Assembly: GCF_003031265.1 (NCBI RefSeq)
Contig: NZ_CP019966.1
Coordinates: forward strand, 1,922,001-1,986,000
Reading direction: 5' to 3'
Source: Rhodopseudomonas palustris
GTDB taxonomy: Bacteria > Pseudomonadota > Alphaproteobacteria > Rhizobiales > Xanthobacteraceae
Length of the DNA stretch: 64,000 nucleotides
The stretch's first letter is position 1. Every line of letters begins with the position of its first letter. Below are positions 18,155 to 26,342 of the stretch, one piece after another. The position numbers and the translations under genes are program-made. The notes beneath the pieces are model-generated. The model saw only the letters and a program-made list of their open reading frames with translations, was not told the DNA's origin and ran no database searches.

Positions 18155-18811
18155 GGCCGGGCCGTCGAGCACGAATTCGCCGAGCTCCATCACATAGGCG
18201 CGGTCAGCGATCGCCAGCGCCGCCTTGGCGTTCTGCTCCACCAGCAGCACCGAAACCCCGGCTTCGCGCAGTTCGCCGACGATGCGGAAGATGTCCGCCA
18301 CGATGATCGGCGCAAGGCCGAGGCTCGGCTCGTCGAGCATCAACAGCTTCGGCGCGCCCATCAGCGCACGGCCCATCGCCAGCATCTGCTGCTCGCCGCC
18401 GGACAGCGTGCCGGCGAGCTGCTTGCGCCGCTCCTTCAGCCGCGGGAACAAGCCATAGACCCGCTCCTGCGATTGCGCGGCGATGCTCTTGGCAATGCGG
18501 AAGGCGCCGAGTTCGAGATTGTCCTCCACCGTCATGGTGGCGAACAGCTCGCGATGCTCGGGCACCAGCGATAGCCCGGCGGCGACGCGGTCCTCGATGT
18601 CGAGCCGCGCGACATCGATGCCGTCGAAAGTGACGCGGCCCTTCAGCGGCAGCACGCCCATCGCGGCGCTGAGCAGGGTGGTCTTGCCGGCGCCGTTGGC
18701 GCCGACCACGGTGACGATCTCGCGCGTCCGCACCTCGAGCGACACGTTCCGCACCGCCTCGACCTTGCCGTAGGACACCGAGACGCCGGACACCGAAAGC
18801 AGGGCGGTCAT
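18092..18811 (-). CDS. couS: ABC transporter ATP-binding protein (LivF type), CouS
   Basis: 239 aa. Walker A is GANGAGKTT, the signature is LSGGEQQ and Walker B is LLMLDEP, all intact. It is a LivF-type ATPase that pairs with the LivG-like half fused to the permease CouT. Its ATG overlaps the couT TGA (ATGA), so translation is coupled. The C-terminal coding part overlaps the convergent GGDEF gene. The symbol is assigned from gene order in the described CouPSTU transporter, from memory. Confidence 0.85.
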   Translation of the reverse strand: MTALLSVSGVSVSYGKVEAVRNVSLEVRTREIVTVVGANGAGKTTLLSAAMGVLPLKGRVTFDGIDVARLDIEDRVAAGLSLVPEHRELFATMTVEDNLELGAFRIAKSIAAQSQERVYGLFPRLKERRKQLAGTLSGGEQQMLAMGRALMGAPKLLMLDEPSLGLAPIIVADIFRIVGELREAGVSVLLVEQNAKAALAIADRAYVMELGEFVLDGPASEVARNEAVVASYLGFSHPA

Positions 18812-20580
18812 GCCAGCGCTCCGAGATAGGCTTTGATCACGTCCGGATTGGTTTTGATCGCGTCGGGCGTGCCTTCGGCGATCCTTGTACCGAAGTCGAG
18901 CACGACGATGCGGTCGGCGAGGTCCATCACGAAGCCCATGTCGTGTTCGACCAGCAGCACCGACATGCCGCTGTCCTTGAGTTGACGCAGCAGCGCGGCG
19001 AGCCGCTGCTTCTCCATGTGGCGCAGGCCAGCCGCCGGCTCGTCGAGCAGGAGCAGTTCCGGATCGGCGCACAGCGCACGCGCGATCTCGACGATGCGCT
19101 GCTGGCCGAGCGAGAGCGAACCCGCGAGCTGATCGATCTCCGCGCCGAGCCCGACGCGCTCGATCTGCCGCGCGGCCTCGGCGAGCAGCTTGGCCTCGTC
19201 GCCGCGATCGAACCGCAGCATGCTGGTGATCGCGCCGGAGCGGCCGCGCAGGTGGGCGCCGATCGCGACGTTCTCCAGCACGGTCATGTCCGGCACCAGC
19301 TTGACGTGCTGGAAGGTGCGGGCGATGCCGAGCTTCACCACCTCCTGCGGCGGGGTGTTGTCGACCGGCTTGCCGTGTACTTCGATCCGGCCGCCGGTGG
19401 TGGTGAGGATGCCGGTGATCAGGTTGAAGGTGGTCGACTTGCCCGCGCCATTGGGGCCGATCAGCGCGACGATCTCCGCGGCGTTGACGTCGAACGACAC
19501 GTCGTTGACCGCAACCACGCCGCCGAACTGCTTTCGCGCGCGCTCGACCTTCAGCAGCGGCGCGGTCGCGGAGCCGCCGACCCGTTCACGCGCGGGCAAG
19601 CCGCCGGCATTGCCGGTGACGGCGCGCCGGAATTTGACCGGTACCAGATTGGCCAGCCACGGCCACACACCGCCGGGCGCAAGCTGCAGCAGCACCACCA
19701 GGAGGATGCCGAACACGATGATCTCGAGCTGGCCCTGGCCGCCGAACAGCAGCGGCAGATAGCCCTGCAGCACTTCCTTCAGGATGATGACGATCGCGGC
19801 GCCGAGCACGCCGCCCCAGACATAGCCTGCGCCGCCGACCACGGCGATGAACAGATACTCGATGCCGGCTTGCGGCCCGAATGGCGTCGGATTGACGTTG
19901 CGCTGGAAGTGCGCGTACAGCCAGCCCGACAGGCCCGCCAGCACGGCCGCATAGATGAACACCAGGAGCTTGGCACGCGCGGTCTGCACGCCGAAGGCTT
20001 CGGCGGCGACATGGCCGCGGCGCAGCGCGCGGATGGCGCGGCCGGTGCGGCTGTCGAGCAGGTTCATGGTCAGCACAGCGCTGATCAGCACCATCGCCCA
20101 GATCACGAAGTAGATCGTGTGCGGATCGTACATGTCGATCGGGCCGATCGACAGCGGCGGGACCCGTGAGATGCCGTCGTTGCGGCCGAGGAAGTCGAGC
20201 TTGCTGAACAGATAGTACAGCGCGATGCCCCAGGCGATGGTGCCGAGCGGCAGGTAGTGGCCCGAGAGCCGCACCGTCATCAGCCCGAGCAGCACCGCCG
20301 CAATGCCGGCGACCACCAGCGAAGCGGGCAGCGCCAGCCACGGCGACAGGCCGTACACCGTGGTGATGTAGGCGGTGGTGTAGGCGCCGAAGCCGCAGAA
20401 TGCGGCCTGGCCGAACGAGGTGAGCCCGCCGACCCCGGTGAGCAGCACCAGACCCATCGCCACCAGCGCGGCGAGGCCGATATTATCGAGCAGCACGATC
20501 CAGAACGGCGGGATGCCCGGGATCAGCGGCAGCGCCGTCATTACGGCGGCGAACAGGAGAATCGGCAACCAACGCGGCAT
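18808..20580 (-). CDS. couT: Fused ABC permease (LivM) and ATP-binding protein (LivG), CouT
   Basis: 590 aa, start at 20580 (MPRWLPILL). The first ~330 residues are a LivM-type permease with eight or more membrane segments and the EAA-like loop around [19 protein letters not shown]. After a ~30-residue linker comes a full LivG-type ATPase with Walker [10 protein letters not shown], signature LSLGQQR and Walker B LLLLDEP. The frame is continuous across the join, so this is a true fusion rather than two genes. It lies 5 bp after couU and overlaps couS by 4 bp. Part of the uptake system for CouP-bound aromatic acids; symbol by gene order. Confidence 0.88.
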   Translation of the reverse strand: MPRWLPILLFAAVMTALPLIPGIPPFWIVLLDNIGLAALVAMGLVLLTGVGGLTSFGQAAFCGFGAYTTAYITTVYGLSPWLALPASLVVAGIAAVLLGLMTVRLSGHYLPLGTIAWGIALYYLFSKLDFLGRNDGISRVPPLSIGPIDMYDPHTIYFVIWAMVLISAVLTMNLLDSRTGRAIRALRRGHVAAEAFGVQTARAKLLVFIYAAVLAGLSGWLYAHFQRNVNPTPFGPQAGIEYLFIAVVGGAGYVWGGVLGAAIVIILKEVLQGYLPLLFGGQGQLEIIVFGILLVVLLQLAPGGVWPWLANLVPVKFRRAVTGNAGGLPARERVGGSATAPLLKVERARKQFGGVVAVNDVSFDVNAAEIVALIGPNGAGKSTTFNLITGILTTTGGRIEVHGKPVDNTPPQEVVKLGIARTFQHVKLVPDMTVLENVAIGAHLRGRSGAITSMLRFDRGDEAKLLAEAARQIERVGLGAEIDQLAGSLSLGQQRIVEIARALCADPELLLLDEPAAGLRHMEKQRLAALLRQLKDSGMSVLLVEHDMGFVMDLADRIVVLDFGTRIAEGTPDAIKTNPDVIKAYLGALA

Positions 20581-20585
20581 CACGC

Positions 20586-21626
20586 TCAGTCCTTCTCTTC
20601 TTCGACCGCGGGGGCGGCGAGCGAGCGCAGCACCAGCACCGGCAGGATCAGCGTGAAGACGATGACCTCCTTGTAGTTCGAGGCGTAGAACGAGGAGAAC
20701 GACTCGACGATGCCGACTACGATCGCGGCGACGGCGGTGAGCGGATAGCTGACCAAGCCGCCGATGATCGCAGCGACGAAGCCCTTGAGGCCGATCAGGA
20801 AGCCGGTGTCGTAATAGAGCGTGGTGATCGGCACGATCAGGATGCCGGAGATCGCGCCGATCACCGAGGCGAGCAGAAACGCGATCTGGCCGGAGAGCGA
20901 GGTGCGGATGCCGACCAGCCGGGCGCCGAGCCGGTTGACCGCGGTGGCGCGCAGCGCCTTGCCGTAGCGGGTGTAGCCGAAGAACAGCCACAGTGCCGCC
21001 ATCAGCGCCAGGGTGATGCCGTATACGGCGAGGCTCTGGCCGGTGAAGATCAGCGGGCCTGCGCTCAGCGTCACGTCCGACAGCGGTGGGCCGCGCAGAC
21101 CTTCGGCACCGAAGAACACCAGGCCGAAGCCTTGCAGTGCCAGATGACAGCCGACCGAGGCGATCAGCAGCACTAGCACCGAAGTGTGGGCCAGCGGCTG
21201 GAAGGCGATGCGATACAGAAACAGCCCGATCGCGGCGACGATCAGCAGCGACAGCGCGATGTTGATGGCGACGCCGGGCTTATGCGCCGGCAGCCACGTC
21301 GCCAGCGCCAGCACGACTGCTGGGAAGGCGATGTAGATCAGCGCCGCGCGCGCCACCTTGGCGAGATGCAGCGATTTGCGGGCGCTGAACAGTTCGAAGG
21401 CGAACGCGACCAGCCCCATCACCAGCGCCAGTTGCGCGGTGCCGGGCACGCCGCCAGCCGACAGCGTCGCGTAGGTGAGTGCGCCGAATGTGATGAATTC
21501 GCCCTGGGGAATCAGGATCACCCGGGTGACGGCAAAGACCAGCACCAACGCCAGCCCGAGCAGTGCGTAGATCGCGCCGTTGGTGATACCGTCCTGAACC
21601 AGGAACAGCAGAATCGTGGTGTTCAC
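20586..21626 (-). CDS. couU: ABC transporter permease (LivH type), CouU
   Basis: 346 aa, GTG start at 21626 chosen because GGGAGGGG lies 7 nt upstream and because the next upstream ATG would place the CouR-like operator inside the gene. The protein is a LivH-type permease with about eight membrane segments, starting NGAIYALLGLALVLVFAVTR. The loop RYGKALRATAVNRLGARLVGI is the EAA-like contact site for the ATPases. It is first in the leftward operon couU - couT - couS and divergent from couR. Symbol from gene order. Confidence 0.87.
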   Translation of the reverse strand: MNTTILLFLVQDGITNGAIYALLGLALVLVFAVTRVILIPQGEFITFGALTYATLSAGGVPGTAQLALVMGLVAFAFELFSARKSLHLAKVARAALIYIAFPAVVLALATWLPAHKPGVAINIALSLLIVAAIGLFLYRIAFQPLAHTSVLVLLIASVGCHLALQGFGLVFFGAEGLRGPPLSDVTLSAGPLIFTGQSLAVYGITLALMAALWLFFGYTRYGKALRATAVNRLGARLVGIRTSLSGQIAFLLASVIGAISGILIVPITTLYYDTGFLIGLKGFVAAIIGGLVSYPLTAVAAIVVGIVESFSSFYASNYKEVIVFTLILPVLVLRSLAAPAVEEEKD

Positions 21627-21700
21627 GCGAACGTCCCCTCCCGCGAAGGCACGTCGTTGCGCGCCTCCATCCGCCGGCAGTTGAATTCTGCTCAGGCTAT

Positions 21701-21719
21701 TTGATATGGTGCATAACAA
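21701..21719. promoter_or_regulatory. Predicted CouR operator in the couU/couR spacer
   Basis: TTGATATG-GTG-CATAACAA: 8-bp arms with one mismatch. With the tarP and couA sites it fits TTGTTATR-N3-TATAACAA. It lies 75 bp before couU and 72 bp before couR, so it could serve both, including autoregulation. Confidence 0.65.
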
Positions 21720-21790
21720 TTATCGATTATAAGCTCAAGGCCCCGCGAGGCGTTCGCGGGACCTTAGCGAACAGGATCACGAGCCCGGCG

Positions 21791-22309
21791 ATGCCCGCAT
21801 CGAAAACCGCCGCCGTCGCCAAGCCGGCACGAGGCGCGCGCAAGGAGCCGCCGGTCGAGAGTGCCGCTGAGGCCTCCGAGCTGATGATGGGCGAGCTCTC
21901 GGAGCTGCTCGGCTACGCGCTGAAGCGCGCCCAGCTCCGCGTGTTCGAAGACTTCCTGCATTGCGTCGCCCCGGTGCAGCTCACTCCGGCGCAGTTCTCG
22001 GTGCTGCTGCTGCTCGACGCCAATCCCGGCCGCAATCAGACCGAGATCGCCACCACGCTCGGCATCCTGCGGCCGAATTTCGTGGCGATGCTCGATGCGC
22101 TGGAAAGTCGCGGTCTGTGCGTCCGCACCCGCTCGCCGAGCGATCGCCGCTCGCACATCCTGATGCTCACCGACAAGGGCCGAGCCACGTTGGCGCGCGC
22201 CAAGAAGTTGGTGGCGACCCGTCACGAAGATCGCCTGACCGAACTGCTCGGCCGCGACAATCGCGACGCTTTGCTGGCGATGCTCGCCACCATCGCGCGC
22301 GAATTCTGA
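21791..22309 (+). CDS. couR: MarR-family repressor CouR
   Basis: 172 aa from the ATG at 21791. After a ~35-residue Ala/Lys-rich leader comes a standard MarR winged-helix domain: the recognition helix is in NQTEIATTLGILRPNFVAMLDALE and the wing is VRTRSPSDRRSHILMLT. In R. palustris CouR is described as a repressor of p-coumarate genes that is released by p-coumaroyl-CoA. Position (divergent from the couU-T-S operon) and the three inverted repeats in this locus fit. It ends 12 bp before a convergent small gene. Confidence 0.9.
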   Translation: MPASKTAAVAKPARGARKEPPVESAAEASELMMGELSELLGYALKRAQLRVFEDFLHCVAPVQLTPAQFSVLLLLDANPGRNQTEIATTLGILRPNFVAMLDALESRGLCVRTRSPSDRRSHILMLTDKGRATLARAKKLVATRHEDRLTELLGRDNRDALLAMLATIAREF

Positions 22310-22321
22310 ACGCGCCGGCGG

Positions 22322-22663
22322 TCAGCTCTTTTTGAAGCAACGTTTGTCGTTCCCCGGGCAGGGGTCGACCTCCTGCACCGAGGCGGTGATCGAGTTGAGC
22401 TCGATCGCCGCGCGCTTTCGTTTCGCCACCAGAAAGCGGTCGACGAAAGCGACCGAGGTCGCCTTCAGGGTCACGACGGCTTCGGCGCGTTCGGCGCGCG
22501 CGATGAAGTCGTCGGCTTCCTCGGGCGTCAGCGAGCGGCAGAACCGCACGACCGCCGCGGCCGGTGACACGTAGCGGGTGAAAGGCCCGGCCGCTTGCTT
22601 CTTGGCGGCCGGCTTCGCCGCAGAGGTTTTCTTGGCCTTCGACTTCGCCGGTGTGGTCGCCAT
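22322..22663 (-). CDS. Small Lys/Ala-rich protein of unknown function
   Basis: 113 aa from the second of two tandem ATG codons (the first is at 22666); AGGGGG lies 6 nt before it. The first ~30 residues are rich in Lys and Ala, as in DNA-binding tails. The rest is a compact region with SLTPEEADDFIARAERAEAV, predicted helical, and a Cys-containing end CPGNDKRC. I do not recognise the family. No signal peptide or membrane segment. It is convergent with couR and 15 bp after the lipoprotein gene stop is its own start region, so it may follow that gene's transcript or be separate. Confidence 0.65.
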   Translation of the reverse strand: MATTPAKSKAKKTSAAKPAAKKQAAGPFTRYVSPAAAVVRFCRSLTPEEADDFIARAERAEAVVTLKATSVAFVDRFLVAKRKRAAIELNSITASVQEVDPCPGNDKRCFKKS

Positions 22664-22678
22664 CATCGTCCCCCTTGA

Positions 22679-23728
22679 TTATTGGGCAGGGTACAGTTGC
22701 AGCTCACGACGCTTCATCTGATCGATTGCGATCACGGCGAGGACTTCGGACGGCGTGCCGCCGCCGGTCACGCGGTCGCCGACATACAGGGTTTGTGATC
22801 CGCCGCCGGTCTTGCGCACCGCAGCGGTCGGAGCGCCGCCGGCGCGCGGCGCGGTGAACAGATAGGTCCGCATCGTGGCGAGATCGGCGGCCTCGTTGCC
22901 CGCAAGTGCTAGCGCAATCGCGACCTGATGCACGTCGCTGCGCTTGGCGCTCGCAGTCAATTGCGCGTCAGCGAGATCGAACGCGGTGGTCACGCGCGTG
23001 AATACCACGCTCGGCGTGGCGCTGGCATTCAGCGTGGTGGTGAACACCAGCTTGTCGGTCATCGCCGGCACCGCGCCGTTGTTGCTGCCGGCGAGGTTGC
23101 CGAACAGCGTCAGCTCGATGAAGTCCTTGACCAGCTTCTCGACGCCGATCCGGCCGGTGATTGGATAGACGTAGTTCGCCGCGACGATCTGGCCGTTGCA
23201 GTAGCTGCCGCGCGAGGGATCGTTCAGCGTCTTGAGCAGATATTCAAACGTGTCGGTCACCGTGAAGGTACGCTGGTTGCTGCGCTTGCGCAGCGCGCCG
23301 GCGCCGACATTCAGCCTGAACACGTGCTCGGGCAGCACCCGCAATAGGTTCGCCTGCGAGGTCAGGTCGTTGTCTTCGGTGATGTTGAGATCGAAATTGT
23401 ACGCCACGCCGGTCCGGTAGAACGTCCGGATTAGCGTCCGGACCTTGTCATAGGCGCGGCCGGGAAACAGCTCGGGACTAAATTGGCTGGTCGCTTCGCG
23501 GTTCTGGGCATAGGTGGGGCTGAGCTGCTGGGCAATCGGATCGCCGCTCTGGGCGAGCTTGTCGACCCATGCGATCACCACGGTCTGAACCGCGTCGCGG
23601 GTTTCGCAGCGGATGCGCTTGACGATATCGGGCGTGTCGACGCCGGAGAAATCCTCCGGCAGCGGGTGGATCGCGCACCCGGTCAGCACCAGCAATGCGA
23701 TGGCAGCCGAAACGATGCTCTTCCACAT
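22679..23728 (-). CDS. Predicted lipoprotein of unknown function
   Basis: 349 aa from the ATG at 23728. The N-terminus is a lipoprotein signal (MWKSIVSAAIALLVLTGC) with lipobox LTGC, so Cys18 should be lipidated. No Asp follows the Cys (CAIHP), suggesting outer-membrane sorting. The remainder has no motif I recognise; Cys residues at RCETRD and SYCNGQ could pair. A domain of mixed alpha/beta character runs to the C-terminus. The frame continues upstream of the chosen start but without a signal peptide. Same strand as, and 131 bp after, the antiporter gene. Confidence 0.75.
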   Translation of the reverse strand: MWKSIVSAAIALLVLTGCAIHPLPEDFSGVDTPDIVKRIRCETRDAVQTVVIAWVDKLAQSGDPIAQQLSPTYAQNREATSQFSPELFPGRAYDKVRTLIRTFYRTGVAYNFDLNITEDNDLTSQANLLRVLPEHVFRLNVGAGALRKRSNQRTFTVTDTFEYLLKTLNDPSRGSYCNGQIVAANYVYPITGRIGVEKLVKDFIELTLFGNLAGSNNGAVPAMTDKLVFTTTLNASATPSVVFTRVTTAFDLADAQLTASAKRSDVHQVAIALALAGNEAADLATMRTYLFTAPRAGGAPTAAVRKTGGGSQTLYVGDRVTGGGTPSEVLAVIAIDQMKRRELQLYPAQ

Positions 23729-23857
23729 CGCGCGCCTCGGGCAATCACTCGAACAACGACAAACGGCAAACCGAAATACACGCCGACTATACGCCGGCCC
23801 TGTGCCGTGTCTGTTGTTTCGATGCAACTATGAGGCGAATTCACCCGGTCGGTAGCG

Positions 23858-25588
23858 TTACGGGAGTACTTCCCGTCGCTCGGCGAGGCGGGCGTCGAGG
23901 GCGGCGCGCTTGTCGGACAGCAGGCCGTTATCGGCGGCTTCGATCACCTCGTACAGCTCACGGGCGCCGGCGAGCCGGGTGACGGTGACGTAGTCCGCGC
24001 CCGCCTGATACATCGCATCGACATCGGCCAGCAGGTCGGCGGTGGCGACGATCTGCGCGTTGGGATTGAGCGCGCGGACGTGACGCACCAGCCGCTCGTT
24101 GGTGGCGCCCTTCAGCAGCGAGTCCGGCACGCTGAGGATGATGATCTCGGCCTTGGCGACGCCGGCATGCAGCAGCGTGTCCACATTGCTGATGTCGCCG
24201 TAGATCACGTGCATGCCGCGCTCGGTGAGGGTGCGGTACACCATCGGGTTGAAGTCGATCACGCTGATCTGTTTCAGCAGCTCAGGGGTGTGCTGCTCGA
24301 TCTCGCTGACCAGCGCGCTGGCGGCACGGAAGAAGCCGAGGATGACGATGCGGTGCACCGCGCCGTGGCCGGCCTCTGCGGCGGCTTCGGCGCCGCTCTG
24401 CTGCTGGCCGAGATCGCGGAAGCCGAATTTGGTCAGCGTCCCGATCGCGCGGCGGGTGATCGGATCGCTGCGCATGATCACGAAGGTCGACAGCACCGCC
24501 AGGAGAACGAAGGCGAACGACGCCGCGCTGGCGGTCTGGGTGCCGATATGGCCTGCGGCGACGCCGGTCTGGATCACCACCAGCGAGAATTCACTGATCT
24601 GCGCCAGGTTCAGCGCCGGCAGTAGGCTGGCGCGCAGGCCTTGCTTCATCAGATACAGCGGCAGGAAGGTGGTGAGGAGCCGGCTCGCCAGCGTGAAAAC
24701 CGCGATTGCCAGCGCCAGCCCAATCACCGAGCCGTTCGGGATCGGGATCGTCATGCCGAGCGCGACGAAGAACAGCGTGATGAAGAAGTCCCGCAGCGTC
24801 GTCACCTTGGCGGTGACGTCGAGCGCGTAGGGGAAGGTCGACAGCGACACGCCGGCGACCAGCGCGCCCATCTCGCGCGACAGATGCAGCCGCTCGGCGA
24901 TTTCGCCGATCAGGAAGCACCACGCCAATGCGCCGAGCAGCACCAGTTCGGGCGTGCGCGCGATGCGGTGAAACAGCCAGGGCAGCACGTAGCGCGACAG
25001 AGCCAGCGCAGTCGCGACAAGCGCGACGACCCGCGCGATCGACAGCAGCAGCACCGAGATCTGCAGGTCGGCGAGACTTGGCTGCACCGCCAGGAACAGG
25101 ATCGCGAAGATGTCCTGCAGCACCAGGATGCCGAGCGTGATGCGGCCGGGCAGGGTGTCGAGCTCGCGCTTCTCGTACAGCACCTTGACGATGATCACCG
25201 TCGACGACAGCGCGCACGCCACCGTCAGGTACAGCGCGTCGAAATGGCCGCCGCCGAGGCTGAGCCCAATGGCGACGAAGAAGGCGAGGCCGAGCAGCAC
25301 GCCTCCAGCGATCTGTCCGCCGGCCGCGACCAGGATCACCGGACCGGCGCGGATGATCTTCTTCAGATCGATCTCGAGACCGATCATGAACAGCATGAAG
25401 ATCAGCCCGAGCTCGGAGATCACCGAGATCGAGTTCTCGGATTTCACCCAGCCAAGGCCGAATGGACCGATGACGAAACCGCCGATAAGGTAGGCGAGGA
25501 TCAGCGGCTGACGGAAAAAATGCGCCGCCAAACCGAGCAGCCAGGCGAACAGGATGCTCAGCGTGATATCGCCAATCAGTTCGTGCAT
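23858..25588 (-). CDS. Monovalent cation:proton antiporter-2 (CPA2/KefB-YbaL type)
   Basis: 576 aa. About 13 membrane segments cover residues 1-385, with the family segments FGLGWVKSENSISVISELGLIFMLF split by loops and IGLEIDLKK. A cytoplasmic RCK/TrkA-N domain follows (from about residue 420, HRIVILGFFRAAS). The usual GXGXXG nucleotide loop there reads GFFRAA, so NAD binding may be altered. It should exchange K+ or Na+ for H+ across the inner membrane. Start chosen at MHELIGDITL. It is divergent from the DUF3124 gene with only 48 bp between starts. Confidence 0.9.
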   Translation of the reverse strand: MHELIGDITLSILFAWLLGLAAHFFRQPLILAYLIGGFVIGPFGLGWVKSENSISVISELGLIFMLFMIGLEIDLKKIIRAGPVILVAAGGQIAGGVLLGLAFFVAIGLSLGGGHFDALYLTVACALSSTVIIVKVLYEKRELDTLPGRITLGILVLQDIFAILFLAVQPSLADLQISVLLLSIARVVALVATALALSRYVLPWLFHRIARTPELVLLGALAWCFLIGEIAERLHLSREMGALVAGVSLSTFPYALDVTAKVTTLRDFFITLFFVALGMTIPIPNGSVIGLALAIAVFTLASRLLTTFLPLYLMKQGLRASLLPALNLAQISEFSLVVIQTGVAAGHIGTQTASAASFAFVLLAVLSTFVIMRSDPITRRAIGTLTKFGFRDLGQQQSGAEAAAEAGHGAVHRIVILGFFRAASALVSEIEQHTPELLKQISVIDFNPMVYRTLTERGMHVIYGDISNVDTLLHAGVAKAEIIILSVPDSLLKGATNERLVRHVRALNPNAQIVATADLLADVDAMYQAGADYVTVTRLAGARELYEVIEAADNGLLSDKRAALDARLAERREVLP

Positions 25589-25636
25589 GCACCTTCCGCC
25601 GTGGAATGCCTTGGCGCGAACACTAAAGGGACAGCC

Positions 25637-26221
25637 ATGCTGAGACAACGCATCGGGAGCCGGGCTCGCGGAACGAGACGCCATCGCTCCGGCGCGCTCG
25701 TGATTCTCTGCCTGACATGCCTGATTCTGTCGGCTGGCGCACCGGCTTTGGCTCAATCACCGGCCCCGCGCGACATCGCCAAGGCGTTCGCCGGCTCGCT
25801 GACCGCGCTGCCGAGCGAGCCCTTGACCGTCGGCGGCTCGATCTATGTGCCGGCCTATTCCAGCGTCTGGATCAACCAGGGCGGGGCGCGGGCGGATTTT
25901 TCGGTTACGCTGAGCATCCACAACGCCTCCGAGACCAAGCCGCTGGTGATCAAGCGGATCGCCTATTACGACGGCGCCGGTAAAATGGTGGAGAGTCATC
26001 TCAAGGAGCCGGTGGCGCTGAAGCCGTTTGCCACCATCGAGGCGTTCGTCGCGACGCTCGACACCCGCGGCGGAACCGGCGCCAATTTTGTGATCGACTG
26101 GACCGCGGCCGGCGAGATCGCCGAACCTGTGACCGAAGCGCTGATGATCGGGACCTTCGCCAACGGCCATTACGCGTTCATCTCGCAGGGCCGGCCGATC
26201 CGCACCACCTCCGGCCGCTGA
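25637..26221 (+). CDS. Secreted DUF3124 family protein
   Basis: 194 aa, ATG at 25637 with AAAGGG 7 nt upstream. The N-terminus has an Arg-rich region followed by a hydrophobic core ending APALAQ, a signal peptide. The mature part resembles DUF3124: VPAYSSVWINQGG, then SIHNASETKPLVIKRIAYYD, a probable beta-sandwich. Function unknown. Its start lies 48 bp from the start of the divergent antiporter gene, so the two promoters overlap and may be co-regulated. Confidence 0.8.
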   Translation: MLRQRIGSRARGTRRHRSGALVILCLTCLILSAGAPALAQSPAPRDIAKAFAGSLTALPSEPLTVGGSIYVPAYSSVWINQGGARADFSVTLSIHNASETKPLVIKRIAYYDGAGKMVESHLKEPVALKPFATIEAFVATLDTRGGTGANFVIDWTAAGEIAEPVTEALMIGTFANGHYAFISQGRPIRTTSGR

Positions 26222-26342
26222 GCCGGGACTGCTATGGGCTAGGCCACGCGATCCCTGACCGGTAGCCCTGCACCCGGATGCTTCTCTTTATACCGCCTAC
26301 GCGCTAGGTTCCCGGCTATCGCGGCAACCAGGGCAGGGCGGC

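Noticed and set aside
21716..21736. Second MarR-like site (TTATCGATTATAA) beside the couU/couR operator
   Set aside because: Its spacing and sequence do not match the other three sites; could be A/T-rich promoter DNA.
22664..22666. Alternative first ATG of the small Lys/Ala-rich protein
   Set aside because: It lies only 3 nt after the AGGGGG ribosome site, too close; the next ATG fits better.
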